From: JAYZDB01 sp036338025
GTDB taxonomy: Bacteria; Planctomycetota; UBA1135; UBA2386
DNA length: 15,137 bases
Assembly (NCBI GenBank): GCA_036338025.1
Contig: JAYZDB010000191.1
Span: 1-15,137, forward strand
Reading direction: 5' to 3'
Shown here: piece after piece, positions 1-6,071 of the stretch
How positions within the stretch are numbered: position 1 is the first letter of the stretch
How the letters are laid out: every line of letters begins with the position of its first letter
The notes under the pieces: generated by a model
The model's input: the letters and a program-made list of their open reading frames with translations, nothing else
Told to the model about the DNA's origin: nothing
The model's database searches: none
Translations under genes and position numbers: made by a program

Positions 1-1
1 C

Positions 2-721
2 GCAGACCGTCACTTCGGAGTTGGCGGTGATGGATTGATTGTGCTGGCCCCCAGTGATGTCGCCGATGTGGCGATGCTGATGTGGAACGCAGATGGATCG
101 CGCGGAGCGATGTGTGGTAACGGGGTGCGGTGCCTCGCCAAACTGGCCTACGATCATGGCCACGTTACCGCCGAGGACCTCACCGTGGAGACCGGCGCCG
201 GCATCAAGGCCGTGGGCTTGCTGTTTGAGGGAGAGGCAGTCGTCGGAGCACGGGTCGAGATGGGAACTGTCCGGGTGGATACCTCGCCGGCCATCTTGCG
301 TCTCGGAGAGACTACGTATGAGTACTTCGGGGCCGACGCCGGCAATCCGCACGCGGTGGTATTCGTCGATGAAGATCCCCGCCAAGTACCGGTACACGAG
401 ATCGGATCAGCGCTGCAGGCCTTGCCGGAGTTCGCGGATGGGATCAACGTCGAGGTCGTGCAGGTGCGCGCCGACGGAACGATCATGCAGCGGACATTCG
501 AACGCGGCAGCGGCGAGACCCTGGCCTGCGGGAGTGGAGCCACCGCGGTGGCCTGCACGGCGATCGAATTGGGCAAGGTGGCTGGGCCCGAAGTCACGGT
601 GGAACTCCTGGGTGGACGCTTGGTGATACGCAGGACTGCGACCACGACCTTCATGGAAGGCCCGGCCCACACAGTGTTTTGTGGACAGATGGCGGGTGCT
701 TCGTCGGAATCGTCGACCTGA
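2..721 (+). CDS. dapF: Diaminopimelate epimerase, 5' end missing
   Basis: Cytoplasmic enzyme that converts LL- to meso-diaminopimelate, the last-but-one step to lysine and the source of the peptidoglycan cross-linking residue. The reading frame is open from base 2 and the N-terminus lies outside the window; by comparison with E. coli DapF (first catalytic Cys at 73) about 35 residues are missing. The visible 239 residues begin with the family motif DRHFGVGGDG. The first catalytic Cys is fragment residue 38 in MCGNGVRC (codon 113-115), and the second is residue 176 in ERGSGETLACGSGA (codon 527-529). GNPHAVVFVD, a substrate-pocket signature, lies between them. Both catalytic thiols and both motifs are intact, so the enzyme should be active. 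A short Ser-rich tail (SSESST) follows the conserved end. It is followed after 67 bases by the exported TPR gene on the same strand, so co-transcription is possible. Family identification is near certain. Confidence 0.97.
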   Translation, partial: ADRHFGVGGDGLIVLAPSDVADVAMLMWNADGSRGAMCGNGVRCLAKLAYDHGHVTAEDLTVETGAGIKAVGLLFEGEAVVGARVEMGTVRVDTSPAILRLGETTYEYFGADAGNPHAVVFVDEDPRQVPVHEIGSALQALPEFADGINVEVVQVRADGTIMQRTFERGSGETLACGSGATAVACTAIELGKVAGPEVTVELLGGRLVIRRTATTTFMEGPAHTVFCGQMAGASSESST

Positions 722-747
722 TAGGCGCCGGTCCGCGGTAGGGGATG

Positions 748-788
748 GGGCCTGTTTCGAATTCGCGCCAGGGATTAGAACAGGGCCC
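748..788 (+). promoter_or_regulatory. Imperfect hairpin flush with the next start codon
   Basis: The arm GGGCCTGTT at 748-756 can pair with AACAGGGCCC at 779-788, giving nine base pairs with one bulged G (783) around a loop of about 22 bases. The right arm ends at the base just before the ATG at 789 and occupies the place of a ribosome binding site. No T-run follows, so it does not look like a simple intrinsic terminator for dapF. It could modulate translation of the following gene. The pairing is seen in the sequence; the role is inferred, and chance is possible in GC-rich DNA. Confidence 0.35.
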
Positions 789-1856
789 ATGAAGTCACGG
801 ACCTTCGTAGCACAGACTCTCCTCCTGGCCTTCCTGGCCGGCGGAGTTGTAGGGCAGCCGACGAAGGGCCAGGCGACCCAGACCACGCCAGCCACCGAGC
901 AGGCGCGGATGGCAGAACTTCGCAAGGCCCTCGATGCCTGGTTTGCGGCGGATCCGCGCGATCGCGATGAGTCCACCCGCGACCAGGTCGTGGCCAAGGT
1001 CATGGCAACCGGCCGGGGCGGCCTGGACCTGTTGGCGCATTGGTCCAGGCGGACTGCCCAGAGCGAAGACCGCAAGCTGGACCTGGCGGCTCGCACCCTC
1101 ATCGGTCAAGTTGCCCTGCGCTGGCTGAAGAAGGTCGAGAAGAGTCCTACCAGGTATGCCGGGCAGTATGGCGGCTTGGGTCGATTGCAACCGGTGGTGG
1201 GCGAGTTCTACATGCGACTGCTACTCGATACGCCACAGTGGTATCCCGATACCCGTCGCTGGTTGGTGATACCGGCATTGCGGGACCTCTACCCCAAGGG
1301 TCCGGATCCGGAGACCATCGAGCAGGTCGAGATCATGGCGAACAATGTCGAGGTCGAGCCTGAATACCTGCGGCTTGGCCTGGCCTACGCGCTCGCCCAG
1401 TGGGGCAGGCGTGACCTGATCAAGGTGAAGATCCGCGCGCTCGAGAAACAGGCTGCGTCCGAGGAGGCGGAGGTTGCGCTGCTGGCCAAGCGAGACCTCG
1501 CCAAGATCCACTACGGGATTCGGGATTACGCGTTTGGCGCCGTCGCCTACCGTGAATTCCTGCGCGCTGCGGAATCGGCCCGCATCGTCTTCCCGGTCAA
1601 CTACTACAACGCTGCCTGTTGCATGTGTCTTTCGGGGGATCGTCGTTCGGCCTTGGAGTTCCTCGAGAAATGCCTCGCGATCAACAACTCTGCGGACGTC
1701 GATTCCTCCATGCGTGTCAAGCGGGCGCTGTTCGACAGTGATCCGGAGATCAACCTGGTCCGTAAGGACCCGCGATTTGTCTTGATGGTCGAGAAGGCCT
1801 TCGGCAAACGCGAGCAAGAGGATCGCCGCAACGGCAAGAACAAGGCTCCCCGCTGA
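789..1856 (+). CDS. Exported alpha-helical protein with C-terminal TPR-like repeats
   Basis: A 355-residue protein of unknown function. I chose the ATG at 789 because it opens a clear Sec signal peptide: MKSR, a hydrophobic stretch at residues 6-21, then a probable cleavage around GVVGQ or at KGQA (residues 22-29). The frame is open upstream to a GTG at 681, but that would put over 30 Arg-rich residues before the signal and overlap dapF. The mature part is helical and charged. Residues about 240-345 look like TPRs: YNAACCMCLSGDRRSALEFL, followed by the DPEINLVRKDPRF ending often seen after a last TPR helix. The CCMC cysteine cluster in the repeat is unusual. The tail is basic (KREQEDRRNGKNKAPR). 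The next gene, a membrane metalloprotease, starts four bases after the stop in the same frame, suggesting coupled expression and perhaps a shared envelope role. No catalytic motif was recognised. Confidence 0.85.
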   Translation: MKSRTFVAQTLLLAFLAGGVVGQPTKGQATQTTPATEQARMAELRKALDAWFAADPRDRDESTRDQVVAKVMATGRGGLDLLAHWSRRTAQSEDRKLDLAARTLIGQVALRWLKKVEKSPTRYAGQYGGLGRLQPVVGEFYMRLLLDTPQWYPDTRRWLVIPALRDLYPKGPDPETIEQVEIMANNVEVEPEYLRLGLAYALAQWGRRDLIKVKIRALEKQAASEEAEVALLAKRDLAKIHYGIRDYAFGAVAYREFLRAAESARIVFPVNYYNAACCMCLSGDRRSALEFLEKCLAINNSADVDSSMRVKRALFDSDPEINLVRKDPRFVLMVEKAFGKREQEDRRNGKNKAPR

Positions 1857-1859
1857 TCC

Positions 1860-3593
1860 GTGCCGCTGCCGTTCTCGTTCATACTCGGCCTGTTCTGCAT
1901 CATCTCCGCCGAGGACTTGACGCACAGCCTGCCGAGGGACCCGGACCCCTCGAGGCTGTATCCGTACCTGGTGCTGGTGATCCTCCCCTGGGTGTTGGCG
2001 CGCTTTGCCTTGCGCCCGTCTGGGCGTGCCCGTCTCCGTCCGCGTACCGGTGGCCGCTTGGCAGCCGCAGCGCTCCGTTTGCCGGGCCTGGTTCTCGGGT
2101 TGCTGCCGATACCCGTAGTTTGCTGGGTGTTGCTGGGCCCCGGAGACCTGCACAATCTCATTGAGTCGTGGACTGGGCACTCTGCTCTGCTCCAGTTTCT
2201 CGTCTCGCTGGTGCCGCTGATCCTGCTGGAGATGTCGGCGGCGGTCGGTCGGAAACAGGCGGCGCGGGTGGTGGGGCCTCGGGCAGGGTATGAGACCCAG
2301 CCGCTGCGCGGCAGGATGATCGGGTTCCTGACCATCCCACCGCTGCTGTTCTTCGCGGTTCTCGACCTCATCCGACTCAGCAGGGAACTCGAGTTGTTGG
2401 TGTACGCGACAGGCGTTGGTCTGATGGTGGCGATGGGATTGCTGCTGATCGGCATGGCCGCGATCTTGCCGCCGCTGTCGCGCTGGGTATTGCCGACCTC
2501 ACGAGAGGTTCCCGCGGACGTCGAACAAACCGCCGGCTTGTTGGGCTTTCCGGCCAAGGATGTCCTGCAACTGCACTCGGATGGTCGGATTGTGAACGCT
2601 GGCCTGGTAGGGCCGATTCCCGGACTGCGCTACCTGATCTTGACGGATGGATTGCTGCGAGCACTCGACCCGGTGTCGCTGCGCGGCGTGGTTGCTCACG
2701 AGGTTGGTCACGCCCGCGCAGGCCATCCTCTGCTACTGGTTGCGGTCGTGGTGCTGCCGATGTTGTTCCTGCACCCTCTACTGGCTCTGGGGTTTGGAGA
2801 GTTCGACGAGTACCTGCAACTCGCGCTGCTGGTCCTCGTGATCCTGGTTGGTCTGCGGGTAGTCCGCCAGCTTGCACATCGCTTCGAGCTGGAGGCTGAT
2901 CAGTTGTCAGCCGAAGCTCTTGGTGGTGCGGGCCCGTGCATCCTCGCGCTCCTCAAGTTCGGCAGCATGTTTGGTGGTTCGGGAAACAAGTCGAGCTTCC
3001 GTCATCCCAGCGACGAGACGCGCATCGACCACTTGCTACGGTGTGAAGGCGATCCGTGGTTTCGAGAACTCTTTGAGCGTCGAGGGCTTGTTCTGCGCCG
3101 GTGGATTTTTGCGATTCTGTTGATCGGTGTCGGGGCCAATATCTGGGCGCAGGCACAACTCTGGCCGATGGACCGGCTGGTGGTGTACTTCTACACCGGT
3201 CGCTTTGGCGCGACCCAGCAAGCTCTCGAGGCATTGCCTGCGGACCTGTCAGAGAGTGACTCGGAGTTTGTCGCCAGGCTTCGTGAAGAACTGGTGGCAG
3301 CGCGGTCGGTGTGCCCGGCGGGCGGCAGATGGGAAGATATCCGCGATCAACTTGCTCGGACCGGTTGGCAACGCGGCGCGACCCAGTTGATCGAGCTTGG
3401 TGGTGCCGCGGCCCGGGCCTGGTTCGCGCTCGGCATTTCTGCGCAGCGTGATCCGACAGCCTTGCAGCACTCACTCTATCTCTACGCAGATGCGGCGGCC
3501 TCCGATGACGAAGAACTCACCGAGACACTGCGCCAACATCTCATCGACAACTTCGAGTTACCAGCCTCGATGGCTGTGGCGCTGCGTCGTTGA
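1860..3593 (+). CDS. Polytopic M48-family zinc metalloprotease
   Basis: A 577-residue integral membrane peptidase of the M48 (Ste24/HtpX-like) type, a family that cleaves membrane or envelope proteins. The zinc site is complete: HEVGH with H280, E281 and H284, and the third ligand E343 in RFELEADQ (the E-x-x-A-D signature). The M48-typical RHPSDETRIDHL follows at 381-392. Hydrophobic segments lie near 34-51, 74-93, 109-129, 154-171, 179-204, 290-311, 318-337 and 415-433. More segments precede the catalytic domain than in a plain HtpX (about 290 residues). The last 140 residues are a helical domain with no recognised motif. The start is GTG at 1860, the first usual start after the upstream in-frame TGA at 1854-1856; the first in-frame ATG is about 124 codons further on. 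No strong ribosome binding site is visible. The gene ends 18 bases before a convergent gene. The substrate is unknown; the family call is strong. Confidence 0.92.
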   Translation: MPLPFSFILGLFCIISAEDLTHSLPRDPDPSRLYPYLVLVILPWVLARFALRPSGRARLRPRTGGRLAAAALRLPGLVLGLLPIPVVCWVLLGPGDLHNLIESWTGHSALLQFLVSLVPLILLEMSAAVGRKQAARVVGPRAGYETQPLRGRMIGFLTIPPLLFFAVLDLIRLSRELELLVYATGVGLMVAMGLLLIGMAAILPPLSRWVLPTSREVPADVEQTAGLLGFPAKDVLQLHSDGRIVNAGLVGPIPGLRYLILTDGLLRALDPVSLRGVVAHEVGHARAGHPLLLVAVVVLPMLFLHPLLALGFGEFDEYLQLALLVLVILVGLRVVRQLAHRFELEADQLSAEALGGAGPCILALLKFGSMFGGSGNKSSFRHPSDETRIDHLLRCEGDPWFRELFERRGLVLRRWIFAILLIGVGANIWAQAQLWPMDRLVVYFYTGRFGATQQALEALPADLSESDSEFVARLREELVAARSVCPAGGRWEDIRDQLARTGWQRGATQLIELGGAAARAWFALGISAQRDPTALQHSLYLYADAAASDDEELTETLRQHLIDNFELPASMAVALRR

Positions 3594-3611
3594 GGCTCTC
3601 GTCCGCCGGAC

Positions 3612-5897
3612 TCAGTACCGATTGACTTCGACTGCCCAGGTGATGGCCTTCTTCCAGACTTCGCGACCGTGACGGTCGAACTCCCGGATGAAACCATTCT
3701 CAGCGACCAGCGTGTTGCCGTTAGGCAGGCGGTCGGCATCGCTTGGCGAACTGAGGTCTTTGAGTGTCATCACAGTCTTGCCCGAGGCGTCAACTTCTCG
3801 GATTTCGTTGAGCATTCGAATGGTCAACAGGGTGTTTCCGTTTGGTAGCCGATCGGCGTCATGCACGTTCGGGACGTTCTTGATCTGCCAGATGATCTTG
3901 CCTTTCGGATCGATTTCGATCACGCGGTCATCGCGGGTGTCGGCGATCAAGGTGTTGCCATTCGGCAGACGATCAACGTCGTAGGGGTGGATGTCCTTGG
4001 CGAAGGACCAGACGATCTTGCCCTTTGGGTTCACTTCGATGACCCGGCGGCCGAAGGTGTCGGCGATCAAGGTATTGCCATTCGGCAGGCGATCGGCGTC
4101 GTAGGGGTTCTTGAGGTCTTCAAAGGACCAGACCACCTTGTTTTCCCGGGTGACTTCCGAGACCCGGTTGACGGAAAATTCGGTTATCAGGAGATTGCCG
4201 TTGTCGAGACACTCGACATCCCAGACCCCGAAGATCTCCTCGATCGCAAAGACCTCACGGCCTTGATCGTCGAACTCCACGATGCGGTTGTCGGAGTAAT
4301 CAGCGACCAGGGTAAAGCCCCACATCGCGCCGCCTCCCATCCCGAATTCCATCTCGACAACCTTGTTGGTCGGCAATACGGCAGTGCCGACTCCTGGCGC
4401 CACGATGCCCAGGTGCGAGCCATGAAGTGCGGCGATGTGGCCGAGGACCTTGTCGCCGTTGTTCAGGGTGACCCGGGTGAAGGTCCGCGTCTCCACGGTG
4501 GCATGCAGAGGGCGCTTGAACAACAGGCCAGCGATGTCGGCTCGTGGTATGCGCGTCTCCTTGCCGGACCCGTCCAGGAACACCAACTCAGTCTTGTCGA
4601 GGCTCTTGACGGTTCCATTGATCAACTTGTTGGACTTCAGCCGTACCTTGTCGTGCTTGGCAGAGGCGCCGAGTAGACGATCGAGCTTGGGGTCAATCGC
4701 CAGGCCTTGCACGAGGCTGCGTTTGACCGTCATCCTGCCGAAGGTCTCGGATTCCAAAGTGACCGTGTCGACACCTACTGCCGTGAGTGTTCCGGTGACC
4801 AAGGTGCCCTGCACGAGAAACATCCGGCACTTGTTGACGGTCTTGATTGGAGTGCTGCCAACCACCTTGATGCCGTCGCAGCCTTGCAGCGGGAATGTCA
4901 GGCTTGTAATTGCGATGGGGGTGCGTTCCTTGCCCTTCACAACTGACGGTTGGGTGAGGCGAACACTGTCCGACCAGTATCCGACCAGTCGGCCCTCCAC
5001 GATGGTCTGATCGGCGAGGGATACCTGCACAATCGGAGAGTCTTTGCCGACCGCGGGCATCTTGATTCGTGACGCGTCCACGATGACGGCGTTCTCGGAC
5101 CCTTGCAATTTGCTGAGGGTAGCCTTGCCGTCCGTCTTCTCGCGGAGGATGCGCAGAAGTTGCACGGCCTCGGTTTCGTCGACCTCAGCCTTCAACAACA
5201 AGCCGACGATGAAGTCGCGTCCGGCGGTGCCCTTCATCACAGCCAGGGTGGAGCGAATGACGCGGCCGTAGGCTTGACCATCGTTGGCCAATAGCGCAAT
5301 CAACTTCTTGGCTTGATCGTCATCGCCATGGACTCCCAGCGCGCGCACACATTGGTTGACGATCAAGGGGTCCGTGTGTTGAAGCGCACTGCCCAGGGCC
5401 TTCACCAGCTTCGGCCGTGTGTCCATGTAGAGTGAGGTGAGAGCGAGGCCGCGCAGGTAGCGTTTTTCGAGCTCCTCTTTGGTGTCAGGACTCTCGTCGA
5501 TGACGGTCAGGGCACGCGAAGCCCGAATGCGCTCCTCGGCAGTTTCGCCCGCTTTGCTGCGGGCGAGAATCAGCTCTCGGCCTTTTGCACCGATCTCAGC
5601 GAGGGTGTCCTCGGCTTTTTCGCGGACTTCCCAGCGCTCGTTGGACAGATCGTCGAGGAGCTTTTCGATTCTGAGCAAATACTCGGCGTGATTGCCGTGA
5701 ATCCGGTTGCTGATGGCAAGGAACCCTGACTCCTGCTGTTTCAGCAGGGTACTGAGGGTTTGCAAGGACGACAGGGTGTCTGATTGCTTGAATCCCTGCA
5801 TCTGGGCCTCGAGCTGTTCGTCAGTCCAGACGACCTGTGCGTGCAGGCTCGGAGCCAGGCCGAACCCGAGTCCCAGGCATAGGAGCAACTTCTTCAT
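3612..5897 (-). CDS. Exported HEAT-like / barrel-repeat / six-bladed propeller protein
   Basis: A 761-residue protein of unknown function. The start at 5897 is fixed by a signal peptide, MKKLLLCLGLGFGLAPSLHA, with cleavage before Q21. The frame stays open about 1 kb upstream, but that is antisense to the divergent gene. Residues about 65-270 are helical with HEAT-like units (for example SNERWEVREKAEDTLAEIG). Residues about 290-520 hold four related small beta units of the pattern x-G-x-L-x-x-x-x-x-D-x-V-x-L ending in a hydrophobic strand, possibly SH3- or Sm-like barrels. Residues 527-761 are six propeller blades of 40, 40, 40, 40, 40 and 35 residues with the repeated core DADRLPNGNTL(I/L), then a VIEVNPKGKIVW-type strand. 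The blades resemble the NHL and arylsulfotransferase (ASST) propellers. Only one blade junction carries HDADRLPN, so sulfotransferase activity is not supported. It probably acts outside the cytoplasm as a binding scaffold. Confidence 0.88.
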   Translation of the reverse strand: MKKLLLCLGLGFGLAPSLHAQVVWTDEQLEAQMQGFKQSDTLSSLQTLSTLLKQQESGFLAISNRIHGNHAEYLLRIEKLLDDLSNERWEVREKAEDTLAEIGAKGRELILARSKAGETAEERIRASRALTVIDESPDTKEELEKRYLRGLALTSLYMDTRPKLVKALGSALQHTDPLIVNQCVRALGVHGDDDQAKKLIALLANDGQAYGRVIRSTLAVMKGTAGRDFIVGLLLKAEVDETEAVQLLRILREKTDGKATLSKLQGSENAVIVDASRIKMPAVGKDSPIVQVSLADQTIVEGRLVGYWSDSVRLTQPSVVKGKERTPIAITSLTFPLQGCDGIKVVGSTPIKTVNKCRMFLVQGTLVTGTLTAVGVDTVTLESETFGRMTVKRSLVQGLAIDPKLDRLLGASAKHDKVRLKSNKLINGTVKSLDKTELVFLDGSGKETRIPRADIAGLLFKRPLHATVETRTFTRVTLNNGDKVLGHIAALHGSHLGIVAPGVGTAVLPTNKVVEMEFGMGGGAMWGFTLVADYSDNRIVEFDDQGREVFAIEEIFGVWDVECLDNGNLLITEFSVNRVSEVTRENKVVWSFEDLKNPYDADRLPNGNTLIADTFGRRVIEVNPKGKIVWSFAKDIHPYDVDRLPNGNTLIADTRDDRVIEIDPKGKIIWQIKNVPNVHDADRLPNGNTLLTIRMLNEIREVDASGKTVMTLKDLSSPSDADRLPNGNTLVAENGFIREFDRHGREVWKKAITWAVEVNRY
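3615..4319 (-). repeat. Tandem 120-base repeats encoding propeller blades
   Basis: Six in-frame units sit on exact 120-base steps: 4319-4200, 4199-4080, 4079-3960, 3959-3840, 3839-3720, and a shorter one at 3719-3615. The strongest DNA similarity is between 3936-3988 and 4056-4108, which differ at four positions in 53. The other copies are conserved mainly as protein (D-A-D-R-L-P-N-G-N-T). The unbroken spacing means no insertion or deletion has been tolerated in five blades. This is expected of a coding propeller repeat and is not a mobile repeat. Confidence 0.9.
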
Positions 5898-6071
5898 GGT
5901 TTCGAGAATACGGGGAGTAGGCGTCGTGGTTTCGGGGTCTATCCAAACGGCCAACATAACTTCATGTGGGACTCGCTGGCTTGGAATGGAACACGTAGAT
6001 TTGCCTCTGATCCTCCCGATTCCACTCCCGTTGATCTTTAGAGTGGCTTTGGACCTACCCGACGACCTGCG
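5898..6071. promoter_or_regulatory. Divergent intergenic region
   Basis: These 174 bases separate the start codons of two diverging genes and must hold both promoters unless these lie inside the genes. I find no convincing -35/-10 pair on either strand. A perfect 6-base inverted repeat, CCACTC at 6022-6027 and GAGTGG at 6041-6046, with a 13-base spacer, lies 25 bases before the ATG at 6072 and could be a small operator or a leader hairpin. Neither start has a clear Shine-Dalgarno sequence in front of it. Confidence 0.5.

Noticed and set aside
681..788. GTG start extending the exported TPR protein upstream
   Set aside because: It overlaps dapF, adds Arg-rich sequence and would bury the signal peptide.
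1221..2557. Long antisense open frames over the TPR and M48 genes
   Set aside because: They are Arg/Pro/Ser-rich with no motifs, as expected opposite GC-rich genes; the sense frames carry HEVGH and TPR signals.
3601..3611. Intrinsic bidirectional terminator
   Set aside because: The stem is at most four to five base pairs and no T-run follows on either strand.
3612..4319. Functional arylsulfate sulfotransferase
   Set aside because: The blades resemble ASST blades, but the multiple catalytic His/Arg residues are not seen; only one HDADRLPN junction is present.
3615..4319. CRISPR or non-coding tandem array
   Set aside because: The repeats are in frame, encode propeller blades and have no constant repeat/unique spacer structure.
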